DNA of 64,000 bases. Origin: CAIVAT01 sp964525995 (lineage in GTDB: Bacteria > Bacteroidota > Bacteroidia > Bacteroidales > FEN-979). This document shows positions 26,877-34,321 of the stretch, one piece after another; positions within the stretch are counted from its first letter, which is position 1; every line of letters starts with the position of its first letter. Location: contig CAZGIM010000018.1 in NCBI GenBank assembly GCA_964525995.1, positions 1 through 64,000 on the forward strand. The letters run 5' to 3'. Below the pieces are notes generated by a model. That model worked only from the letters and a program-made list of their open reading frames with translations. It ran no database searches and was not told the DNA's origin. A program made the position numbers and the translations under genes.

Positions 26877-29024
26877 ATGTTGATGATTCACGAAATAGAT
26901 CTGCGAACCATTATCTTTATTCTGGTGATCACCCATCTGATGCAGATTCTGGTTTTCTATCACCAGTATCGCATCAATAAAACCTATAAAGGTATCGGAT
27001 GGTGGTTGATGTGGAGTGCCGCCGAAACTCTCGGCTTTTTTTTCATCCTGTTGAGAGAGATCTTCCCTTCCCTGGTCCCGATCTTTATCATCCTGCAGAA
27101 TACCCTGATTATAAGCGGAACGGCATTCATCTATATCGGGGTATCCGTGTTCCTTGACAGAAAGGTCAATCTGAAGATCCCGGTACTGATTTTCGCTGCT
27201 TTTTTCCTCGCCCTGCTTTACTTTTTATTCGTCTCCCCCGATTACAACCTGCGCGTTGTAGTCATATCGTTGACCCTCTCCGTGTTTGCATTCCTGACTG
27301 CCTACCGGCTGATCGTTCACAATATCACCTATATCAGAACATCAGCCAATTTCAATGCAGCCATATTTGCACTTCACGGGATCGTTTTTTTGTACCGCGC
27401 TGTAGCGCTCCTGATTACCAATCCTGCCGAAACCGTTTTCTCATACACTTTCCTGAATTTCCTCCCCTATTTCGATGCCCTCCTTGTAAGTCTGATCTGG
27501 ACTTTCGGGTTCATCATCATGGTCAATAACCGTCTGGCAGCCGAAATCTCCGAAGCCAAAGAGGGACTCCAGAAAATCTTCAGCACCAGTCCCGATGCCT
27601 CCATCCTCACCACACTTAAAGACGGCTTGATCATCGATGTAAACGACGGGTACACCACCTTAACCGGCTATACAAGGGAAGAACTGATTGGGAAATCAAC
27701 ACGGGATTTTGGGATCTGGAAAGATTTTAATGAACGGTCGAAAGTGATTGAAATTACCCGTAATGAGGGTCAGTGCGACAATTACGAAGCCGTTTTCATC
27801 TGCAAAGATGGCAGAGAGATAACCGGACTCATGTCGGCCAATATTTTCCACCTGCAGGGGGTTCCCCATTTGATCAGCATCACGCGCGACATTTCAAAGC
27901 GAAAAATGATGGAAGAGTCATTGCGGGAGTCCAACGCTTTTCTCGAAAACCTGATTAATTACGCCAACGCCCCGATCATCGTTTGGGATCCCCGTTTCCT
28001 GATCACCCGGTTCAATAACGCTTTCGAATTTCTCACCGGATACACAGAAGCTGAGGTAAAAGGAAAATCACTGGAGATCTTGTTCCCTTCTGAACTGGCT
28101 GATTATTCGATGACGCTGATCCGCAAGACGCTCACAGGCGAACGTTGGGAATCGGTCGAAATTATAATCAAGCACAACGACCAGTCGCTTCGGACGGTAT
28201 TGTGGAACTCGGCCACCATATTCGGTCCCGACGGAGTCACACCGGTCGCCACAATTGCACAGGGGCATGATATCACCAAGCGAAAACAAGCAGAAGAGGT
28301 AATCAACCTTAAAAACCGGGAGTTGCAGGAGACTAATGCTGAAAAGGATAAGTTCTTCTCCATCCTGGCACATGACCTGCGGAACCCTTTCAACGCACTT
28401 TTAGGTTATACCGAACTGCTCATCGAAGAGTACGATTCACTCTCACCCGCCGACATTACCACAGCCATCAGCAGCCTGAGGAAATCATCGTTGAACCTTT
28501 ACCGGCTGCTTGAAAACCTCCTCGAATGGTCGCGTATCCAACGCGGCTCTATATCCTTTGACCCCCGGCCGGTAAACCTCCGGACGATTGTAAACGAAAT
28601 ACACGATATCGTTTCAGAATCTGCCTCAAAAAAGCAGATCACCATCCAAATTGACATTCCTGATGATATCGCGGTCATTGCTGATCCGCACATGGTCTCA
28701 ACAATTATCCGGAACCTTGTCTTCAACGCTATTAAATTTACCCGCGATGGGGGAAAAATCATGCTGAGTGCACATGTTGACGACTCCTCCTTCGTGGAAA
28801 TCAGGATTGAAGATAACGGCATCGGAATGTCGCGGGAAATCCTGAATAATCTCTTCAGACTCGACGGCAAATCCAACCGCCCGGGCACCGCGGGAGAAGC
28901 CAGCACCGGCCTCGGATTGATCATTTGTAAAGACTTCGTCGACAAACATGGCGGAAGGATCAGCGTCACCAGCACTGAAGGAGCCGGCAGTACCTTTACC
29001 GTCACCTTTCAGAGATCGCTCTGA
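26877..29024 (+). CDS. Membrane PAS-domain sensor histidine kinase
   Basis: Seven hydrophobic segments (about residues 8-215) form an MASE-like sensor. Two PAS domains follow (about 225-345, TTLTGYTREELIGKS; about 350-470, FEFLTGYTEAEVKGKS), then HisKA with the phospho-acceptor His499 in SILAHDLRNPFNALLGYTEL. The catalytic domain has an N box (RNLVFNAIKFT), G1 (EDNGIGMS) and G2 (STGLGLIICKDFVDKHGG). The kinase should autophosphorylate and pass phosphate to a response regulator, but none is encoded next to it. A TTG 21 bases upstream would extend the frame; the ATG is preferred. Ligand unknown. Confidence 0.92.
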   Translation: MLMIHEIDLRTIIFILVITHLMQILVFYHQYRINKTYKGIGWWLMWSAAETLGFFFILLREIFPSLVPIFIILQNTLIISGTAFIYIGVSVFLDRKVNLKIPVLIFAAFFLALLYFLFVSPDYNLRVVVISLTLSVFAFLTAYRLIVHNITYIRTSANFNAAIFALHGIVFLYRAVALLITNPAETVFSYTFLNFLPYFDALLVSLIWTFGFIIMVNNRLAAEISEAKEGLQKIFSTSPDASILTTLKDGLIIDVNDGYTTLTGYTREELIGKSTRDFGIWKDFNERSKVIEITRNEGQCDNYEAVFICKDGREITGLMSANIFHLQGVPHLISITRDISKRKMMEESLRESNAFLENLINYANAPIIVWDPRFLITRFNNAFEFLTGYTEAEVKGKSLEILFPSELADYSMTLIRKTLTGERWESVEIIIKHNDQSLRTVLWNSATIFGPDGVTPVATIAQGHDITKRKQAEEVINLKNRELQETNAEKDKFFSILAHDLRNPFNALLGYTELLIEEYDSLSPADITTAISSLRKSSLNLYRLLENLLEWSRIQRGSISFDPRPVNLRTIVNEIHDIVSESASKKQITIQIDIPDDIAVIADPHMVSTIIRNLVFNAIKFTRDGGKIMLSAHVDDSSFVEIRIEDNGIGMSREILNNLFRLDGKSNRPGTAGEASTGLGLIICKDFVDKHGGRISVTSTEGAGSTFTVTFQRSL

Positions 29025-29222
29025 CCTGAACGGTTCCCCGGTATCCTCAACCACCACATCACTTCAGTATCTGAACAAGGAATTTTACCCGGTTCCAGAT
29101 CTCATGTCCATACACTATATCAACCGGATAATCTGAATTCTGAATCATAGGTTTGAACCGGAAAAATGTATTCCATTTTTTGATTTTTTGACTTTAATCC
29201 CGTATTTTCGCAAAACCTAACA

Positions 29223-29315
29223 TATGGAATGTTCCGGGGAGATTATTTCGGAATGTTCATGGATAAGTTCGGGATCAACTGGATGATCAGTTACGCAACC
29301 GGGCAGCAAAAATAA
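29223..29315 (+). pseudogene. Relic: C-terminal end of a VOC/PhnB-like protein
   Basis: One frame reads YGMFRGDYFGMFMDKFGINW followed by MISYATGQQK and a stop (TAA 29313-29315). The GDYFGM-x-x-DKFGINWM pattern is the C-terminal signature of PhnB-type vicinal-oxygen-chelate proteins. The rest of the family (about 110 residues) is missing upstream, so this is a truncated remnant. An unrelated intact VOC gene lies at 31534. Confidence 0.6.
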
Positions 29316-29323
29316 GCAACACT

Positions 29324-29393
29324 TCCGGCGCCGGCCGCGATTCTTCACTTGACCTTCTTCAAAAAAGGAGGTTGATTTCCGGCCGGCGCCGGA
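29324..29393. repeat. GC-rich 14-bp inverted repeat with 42-nt loop
   Basis: TCCGGCGCCGGCCG (29324-29337) is perfectly repeated inverted at 29380-29393. It is much more GC-rich than its surroundings. A short T-run (CTTTTCC) follows on the plus strand. It may be a terminator for the relic or a leader structure for the next gene. The loop contains AAAAAAGGAGG, echoing the downstream ribosome-binding site. Confidence 0.6.
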
Positions 29394-29429
29394 CTTTTCC
29401 ATAAAACCAACCAAAAAAAAGGAGGAATT

Positions 29430-29915
29430 ATGACCCAACCAAATGAAAAGGACCCTGTATGTTGTCCTGAGTTTGATCCCATCCCCTGGGACGATAAATT
29501 GTTCGAATGGGAACACAAGCGATTCATTAAAGATCACATTTGCACATTGTTTTATATGCCACTCAACTTCGGGAAGGTAATGAAACGGATGAATGCAAAG
29601 GTAACTGCCGCGGGGGCCGCCATGCCCGACTGGCTCTGTCTTTCTGACCATACCTCCCAATGGAACATGGATGTATATCTTGCAGTGGATAAAGAGGTAC
29701 CCGGTGCAGAGAACACCACGCTGAGCGGGAAATATTACAGCAAGGTGTACGAAGGGCCCTTCGGAAATACCGGAAAGTGGTGCAAAGACTACGAATCTAT
29801 CGCTAAATCGAAAGGCCTGACCCTTAAAAAGTGGTTTATGTGGTACACCACCTGCCCGAAATGCGCTAAAAAATATGGAAAAAACTATGTGGTGATCGTA
29901 GGCGAAATTGCCTGA
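29430..29915 (+). CDS. Conserved Cys-rich protein of unknown function
   Basis: The 161-residue soluble protein begins with CCPEFDPIPWDDKLFEWE, has a middle segment PLNFGKVMKRMN and an alpha/beta C-terminal part ending WYTTCPKCAKKYGKNYVV. The two Cys pairs (CC and CPKC) and Trp-rich C-terminus recur in a Bacteroidota/Firmicutes family sometimes labelled hydrolase without evidence. A GyrI-like ligand-binding fold is possible but not demonstrated. A strong ribosome-binding site (AAAAAAAAGGAGG, 29413-29425) sits five bases before the ATG, unusual for this phylum. A TTTTTTG-N20-TATTTTCG promoter-like pair lies at about 29168-29212, giving a leader of about 215 bases that includes the GC hairpin. 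Confidence 0.7.
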   Translation: MTQPNEKDPVCCPEFDPIPWDDKLFEWEHKRFIKDHICTLFYMPLNFGKVMKRMNAKVTAAGAAMPDWLCLSDHTSQWNMDVYLAVDKEVPGAENTTLSGKYYSKVYEGPFGNTGKWCKDYESIAKSKGLTLKKWFMWYTTCPKCAKKYGKNYVVIVGEIA

Positions 29916-29966
29916 AGCCTTTCTGAAAATAATTGTTTTCTTGTTCCATTTAAAATTGTCTTGAAA

Positions 29967-31391
29967 ATGAAAATCAAGAGTGTTCTTCTTTTGTATATTC
30001 CCCTGTTCCTTTGGGGATGTAACCAATCATCCCGCGAAAACCGGGAATTTGCCGCAGTAAGCCAGGTTGAAACGGGTAAAGCCGTATCCGTTATGGTTAC
30101 CGCATACAGTACCACCCTGATAGCTAACGGCACCGATCAGACCCGTCTGAGGATCGCAGTCATCGACAGCCTCAGCCGTGAAATAACCACCGCCGGAGAT
30201 TCACTCCGGGTTTTTATTACCGGCGACGGATCTGTAAAAAATCCTGACGGGACCTCACCGGTTATGAAAACCGATACGGGTGGTAAGGTCTATGCCGCTT
30301 GTAAGCTCGACAAAGGGATCTGCCGCCTGGTCTTCGTTGCGGGGAAAAAGCCCGACAAGATTAAACTTGAAGTGAAATCGGGTAAGCTCTGGCCGGGCGG
30401 TCACGAAATTCACACCCTTCCGGCCGGTTTTGTTATGATGGAACCACGCGGGGAACAACTCCCCGTGACGATCAAACCTATCGACGGGATGATAGGGGCC
30501 GATATCTCCTTTCTTCCCCAGATTGAAGCAAAAGGGACGAAATTCAAGGAGAACGGAGTTGAAGCCGATGCCATCAACCTGTTGAAAAAGCACGGATTCA
30601 ATTATATCAGGCTCCGGATTTTTGTCGAACCCGCAAACGAAAAAGGGTATGCTCCCGGGGATGGATTCTGCGACCTGAATCATACGCTTGCCATGGCAAA
30701 ACGGATCAAAGAAGCCGGTATGAAACTGCTTCTCGATTTCCACTACAGCGACTACTGGGCCGACCCGCAGCAGCAGTTCAAACCGCTGGCCTGGAGTTCC
30801 CTTGGTTTTGAGGCACTCAGGGATACCGTCCGAAGTTATACCATCCGGGTACTTTCAGCTTTGAAAAACCAGGGTACTCCTCCCGATATGGTCCAGGTGG
30901 GCAACGAAATTAACCACGGCATCCTTTGGCCCGACGGACATATCTCCAATCCCGACAACCTGGCAACGCTGCTGAAAGCCGGCGTTGAGGGAGTCGAAAC
31001 CGTTGCACCGGCAACTCCGGTGATGATGCATTTAGCCTTAGGCGGTCAGAACGATGAAGCCCGTTTCTGGCTGAATAATATGATTGCCCGCGGAGTGCGC
31101 TTCGACATCATCGGTATCTCTTTCTATCCCCGGTGGCACGGCACTCTTGAAGACCTGAAGTCGAACCTTGGGGATTTGTGCAAACGGTATCACAAACCAA
31201 TTAACGTGGCAGAGTACTCCGACTTCAAAAAACAGGTTCACGATATCGTCTTCGGTTTGCCCGACGGCCAGGGAAAGGGTGCCTGCATCTGGGAACCACT
31301 CAACGCCTGGAGCGGACTCTTTGACCGTGAAAATAACGTGAAACCGCTGATGTTGACATACGACTCACTTGCCCGTCAATACCTCAGATAA
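29967..31391 (+). CDS. GH53 arabinogalactan endo-beta-1,4-galactanase, lipoprotein
   Basis: The start MKIKSVLLLYIPLFLWGC gives a lipoprotein signal with Cys18. An Ig-like (Big-1-type) N-terminal domain (about 35-150, TTLIANGTDQTRLRIAV) precedes the GH53 barrel (about 160-474), whose opening is DISFLPQIEAKGTKF. The predicted acid/base is Glu314 in VGNEINHG and the nucleophile Glu416 in INVAEYSDF. GH53 enzymes cut beta-1,4-galactan side chains of pectin. The lipid anchor suggests an outer-membrane protein that feeds oligosaccharides inward, but no SusC/SusD pair is nearby. A TTG six bases upstream is a less likely start. Confidence 0.9.
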   Translation: MKIKSVLLLYIPLFLWGCNQSSRENREFAAVSQVETGKAVSVMVTAYSTTLIANGTDQTRLRIAVIDSLSREITTAGDSLRVFITGDGSVKNPDGTSPVMKTDTGGKVYAACKLDKGICRLVFVAGKKPDKIKLEVKSGKLWPGGHEIHTLPAGFVMMEPRGEQLPVTIKPIDGMIGADISFLPQIEAKGTKFKENGVEADAINLLKKHGFNYIRLRIFVEPANEKGYAPGDGFCDLNHTLAMAKRIKEAGMKLLLDFHYSDYWADPQQQFKPLAWSSLGFEALRDTVRSYTIRVLSALKNQGTPPDMVQVGNEINHGILWPDGHISNPDNLATLLKAGVEGVETVAPATPVMMHLALGGQNDEARFWLNNMIARGVRFDIIGISFYPRWHGTLEDLKSNLGDLCKRYHKPINVAEYSDFKKQVHDIVFGLPDGQGKGACIWEPLNAWSGLFDRENNVKPLMLTYDSLARQYLR

Positions 31392-31411
31392 TCCCGGAAT
31401 CCGGACGTCAT

Positions 31412-31443
31412 TCGTAAATCGTAAATCATGTTCAATCGTAAAT
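31412..31443 (-). repeat. Interspersed repeat TTTACGATT family, copy d (inverted)
   Basis: This 32-base copy is the exact reverse complement of copy b at 22976. It starts 20 bases after the galactanase stop codon. Confidence 0.85.
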
Positions 31444-31533
31444 TTTAAACGTTCACTTAAACATGTCGGTTTTTTCCAATTCCATTAAAAAATGCCGGGG
31501 TAGTTTTGCATGGTAACCATTAAAATCGATACC

Positions 31534-31905
31534 ATGAAACAATTGATCAGTTTTTTTGAGATTCCCGCGGCCGACTTCGACCGGGCCGTGAACTTTTATG
31601 AAAAGGTATTTGAAGTGAGCCTGTCGCGCTGCGCGTGCGGTGAGGAAAAGATGGCCTTTTTCCCCGATCCCGAAACAGGTCCCAGAGGTGCTGTCATTTC
31701 TGCCAAAGGATTCGATCCTTCACCTCACGGGATCATCATCAGTTTCATTGTTGACCGGATAGAGACTGTGATCGGACGGGCTATTTCCAATGGAGGTAAG
31801 ATTTTTATCCCAAAAACCAGGATCGAAGCCGAAGGACAGGGTTATTTCGCCCTGTTTTACGATTGTGAAGGCAACAGAATAGGATTGCACAGCTACAATG
31901 AATGA
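31534..31905 (+). CDS. VOC (glyoxalase/bleomycin-resistance) superfamily protein
   Basis: The 123-residue protein has the paired beta-alpha-beta-beta-beta modules of the vicinal-oxygen-chelate fold: FEIPAADFDRAVNFYEKVF at the N-terminus and YFALFYDCEGNRIGLHSY at the C-terminus. Small single-domain VOC proteins like this are of mostly unknown substrate. An ATG 24 bases upstream adds eight residues; the later start aligns with the family. It lies just upstream of an AraC regulator on the same strand and could be co-transcribed, although that regulator has its own -7-like box. Confidence 0.8.
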   Translation: MKQLISFFEIPAADFDRAVNFYEKVFEVSLSRCACGEEKMAFFPDPETGPRGAVISAKGFDPSPHGIIISFIVDRIETVIGRAISNGGKIFIPKTRIEAEGQGYFALFYDCEGNRIGLHSYNE

Positions 31906-31968
31906 CCATGGTCAAACATCCGCTTTTACTGAATCAACATCCGATCTGCCTGATTGCTCTTTATACCG

Positions 31969-31976
31969 TAATTTTG
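31969..31976 (+). promoter_or_regulatory. Bacteroidota -7 box for AraC-family gene
   Basis: TAATTTTG matches TAnnTTTG, 20 bases before the ATG at 31997. No good -33 element is visible. Confidence 0.45.
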
Positions 31977-31996
31977 TGATCCTATATCCATTCTGA

Positions 31997-32797
31997 ATGA
32001 CGTGCAGAATCATTCGACCGGCCGGAATTCTTGCCGGAGTGATCGACTACTTTTGGATCGTCGAACACTCCGGCAACCGGATTTTCCATCGTGAAATCGT
32101 ATATCCGCAGCTGTTCCCCGAAATGATATTTTACTTTGGAACGCGTTTCATACAACACCGGGCCGACGGCACTTCGGAACTTCTGCCGCAGAGCTGCATC
32201 TGCGGATTGAAGGATCGCTATGTTCATGTTGAAGCATCCGGCGAATTTGGCCTTCTGGGTGTGGTGTTCCACCCGCATACCGCAAGACAGGTACTGGGTA
32301 TCCCGGTGAATGAACTGCGCAATAATATCATTTCGTTGCCGAACTGGCTGGGAAGAACAGGCTCGGAATTGGAAGAACGGGTGTTCCTGGCGTCAGGTCA
32401 TGATGACCGTATTGCCATCCTGGAGGCTTTCTTTTTGGGACGACTTGCCGAGCCATTGTACGATCAGCAAAGGATCGCAACCTGCATCGGACAACTGCAA
32501 AATACACCGTGGGCGGTTTCGCTGAAAGAACTTGCAGGTAATGCCTGCCTCAGCGAACGTCAGTTCGAACGTGTCTTTGCCGGATTTGCCGGAACCACTC
32601 CAAAACAGTTTCACCGGATTGCAAGACTGAACCACGCTATTACAATCGGAGCCCGCCGGCACTTTAATCTAACCTCTATCGCTTTGGCTTCCGGATATTA
32701 CGACCAGGCTCATTTCAACAAGGAATTCAGGGAGATGACCGGACTTTCGCCCCGGCAATTCTTCGGAATGTCGTGCGATATGGAATCAGCTTTCTGA
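31997..32797 (+). CDS. AraC-family regulator with DUF6597-type N-terminal domain
   Basis: The N-terminal region (about 1-150) starts CRIIRPAGILAGVIDYFWIV and contains GLLGVVFHPHTARQVLGIP, typical of the DUF6597 sensor domain. The C-terminal about 100 residues form a double helix-turn-helix: NACLSERQFERVFAGFAGTT and SIALASGYYDQAHFNKEFRE, ending MTGLSPRQFF. It is a cytoplasmic one-component transcription factor; the effector is unknown. The neighbouring VOC, OsmC and YceI genes could belong to a stress-response set, but this is inferred only from proximity. Confidence 0.88.
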   Translation: MTCRIIRPAGILAGVIDYFWIVEHSGNRIFHREIVYPQLFPEMIFYFGTRFIQHRADGTSELLPQSCICGLKDRYVHVEASGEFGLLGVVFHPHTARQVLGIPVNELRNNIISLPNWLGRTGSELEERVFLASGHDDRIAILEAFFLGRLAEPLYDQQRIATCIGQLQNTPWAVSLKELAGNACLSERQFERVFAGFAGTTPKQFHRIARLNHAITIGARRHFNLTSIALASGYYDQAHFNKEFREMTGLSPRQFFGMSCDMESAF

Positions 32798-32845
32798 CCG
32801 GCTTCCAGCTATTATAGCTCATGGTGGCCGGGTCTGTAATACTTC

Positions 32846-33277
32846 TTACGGTTTCCGGACTTCACAACGGGTGACGATTTCCACATTTCCTTTGATCATG
32901 GCCCAAACCGGGCACATCGAGTCTTTGGCCATATGAATTGCTTTTAGCATATCCTGGTTGGTTACATCGGGTGATGTAACGACAAATTCCATTTCGATTC
33001 TGCTGAATGCCATGGGAAGGGTCTCCTGCCTGGTTCCCGTTGCCCTGATGGTCATTCCGGTGACGGTTTTGTTCATTTTCCGCAACAAAACGGCAATGGC
33101 AGTTCCGCTGCACCCGGAAAAGCTTAGCAGGAGCATTTCAAGCCCGGTGTAACCGTTTCCCCCACCTAAAGGCGGAAAATAGTCCATGATCACTTCGGAG
33201 TTATCTCTCGATTTACCGGAGAATTGGATTTTTTGATCGATTAGTTTTACTTCAGTCGACAAGTGCTGGTGTTCCAT
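32846..33277 (-). CDS. OsmC/Ohr-family protein
   Basis: The 143-residue protein shows the OsmC fold with the two conserved redox cysteines Cys56 (LLSFSGCSGTA) and Cys122 (KDSMCPVWAM). The family reduces organic hydroperoxides with a thiol mechanism; the YhfA-like subgroup to which this length fits is less well studied. It is cytoplasmic. It is convergent with the AraC gene (48-bp gap). Confidence 0.85.
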   Translation of the reverse strand: MEHQHLSTEVKLIDQKIQFSGKSRDNSEVIMDYFPPLGGGNGYTGLEMLLLSFSGCSGTAIAVLLRKMNKTVTGMTIRATGTRQETLPMAFSRIEMEFVVTSPDVTNQDMLKAIHMAKDSMCPVWAMIKGNVEIVTRCEVRKP

Positions 33278-33609
33278 GATCTGTTCAGATTAATATGGTG
33301 ATTGTAAGTCCCTATTTATAATTTCTGATAGAAGTCAGAAGGCCTTCAAAGTAACTTTACCTTCGGGTACAAAAGTACGGTCTGTTCTGTTTCCCACCAA
33401 ATTTTTCCTTGCCCGCACATAGTTCTGAAAGACCCGGATTTCCATATATTACAACATCTTTTCCCGAAATTGTAACCCGCGGCCTGCCGGATCTATGCAA
33501 TTTTGCATCGTCAACCGAAACCAGTACCTGCTTGTTACTTTTACCCGGGAATGGTAGCGGAACCTTTAAAAAGATCTTGATACAAACCATTAAAACAAAC
33601 AAGAATAAC
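33278..33609. other. 332-bp gap with a possible decayed GIN-like fragment
   Basis: On the minus strand (33357 to about 33540) one frame reads RPRVTISGKDVVIYGNPGL then SELCAGKEKF, which resembles the C-terminal SG...YGNP...SG pattern of DUF2807 (GIN) domains. Start, signal and most of the domain are missing. A YceI promoter must also lie here but no consensus pair stands out. Confidence 0.35.
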
Positions 33610-34206
33610 ATGAAAACAACCGTAACATATCTGACTGCTGTATTAGTCAGTATCCTCATCGCAGGAACCGCTTTTGCCCAGACTACCTGGAATCTTGATA
33701 AGTCGCATTCCAATGTTAAATTCTCCGTAACCCACCTGGTCATTTCGGAAGTTGAAGGTCATTTCAAAACCTTCAATGGGACTATGACCGCTTCAAAACC
33801 CGACTTCACCGATGCAAAAATCGATTTCTCAGTCGATATTGCCAGTATCAACACCGACAATGAACAGCGTGATACCCACCTGAAATCGGACGACTTCTTC
33901 AACGCCGAAAAATTTCCAGTAATGACCTTCAAAAGTGTTCTGATGCGGAAAATAAGCGGCAACAAGTATGAACTACTCGGAAACCTGACCATCCGCGATG
34001 TGACCAAACCGGTGAAATTCACTGTGGTTTATGGCGGTACTGTGAAGGATCCCTGGGGCAACACTAAAGCCGGCTTTAAAGCCACAGCCACCATCAACCG
34101 GCTGGAATACGGATTGAAATGGAATACCCTGACCGAAGCCGGCGGCGCTGTAGTCGGTTCTGATGTGAATATTACCTTGAATGTCGAAATGGTCCAGGCG
34201 AAATGA
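33610..34206 (+). CDS. YceI-family periplasmic protein
   Basis: The chosen ATG gives a clean signal peptide (MKTTVTYLTAVLVSILIAGT, cut after AFA) and the YceI lipocalin-like barrel (about 23-198): WNLDKSHSNVKFSVTHLVIS, NEQRDTHLKSDDFFNAEKFP and FKATATINRLEYGLKWN. The longer reading frame upstream has no homology. YceI proteins bind isoprenoid-like lipids in a barrel and are induced by stress or alkaline pH. Predicted periplasmic. It is followed by a good terminator. Confidence 0.92.
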   Translation: MKTTVTYLTAVLVSILIAGTAFAQTTWNLDKSHSNVKFSVTHLVISEVEGHFKTFNGTMTASKPDFTDAKIDFSVDIASINTDNEQRDTHLKSDDFFNAEKFPVMTFKSVLMRKISGNKYELLGNLTIRDVTKPVKFTVVYGGTVKDPWGNTKAGFKATATINRLEYGLKWNTLTEAGGAVVGSDVNITLNVEMVQAK

Positions 34207-34229
34207 TTTTATCACATGTTCAGTGAGGG

Positions 34230-34264
34230 GAGGGTGATACATGAACGTGTCACCCTCTTTTTTT
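34230..34264 (+). terminator. Rho-independent terminator after YceI gene
   Basis: GAGGGTGATAC (34230-34240) pairs with GTGTCACCCTC (34247-34257) with one G-U pair and a 6-base loop. A run of seven T follows (34258-34264). Confidence 0.85.
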
Positions 34265-34274
34265 GTCGATCATA

Positions 34275-34306
34275 TTTGATGCAAATATTATAATTCAGTA
34301 TATTTG
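34275..34306 (+). promoter_or_regulatory. Bacteroidota promoter TTTG-N20-TATATTTG
   Basis: TTTG (34275-34278) and TATATTTG (34299-34306) are 20 bases apart and fit the sigma-ABfr consensus. The box overlaps an upstream in-frame ATG (34304), so translation must begin at 34322. A CAGGAG follows the box and can act as the ribosome-binding site. Confidence 0.75.
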
Positions 34307-34321
34307 TCAGGAGCAGTGATC

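Noticed and set aside
29217..30026. 269-codon minus-strand ORF
   Set aside because: It is antisense to the Cys-rich protein and the start of the galactanase; no family resemblance.
33357..33743. 128-codon minus-strand ORF overlapping the YceI start
   Set aside because: As a whole it is not a gene: the upstream half is antisense to YceI. Only the downstream part has a weak GIN-like pattern, recorded as a gap note.
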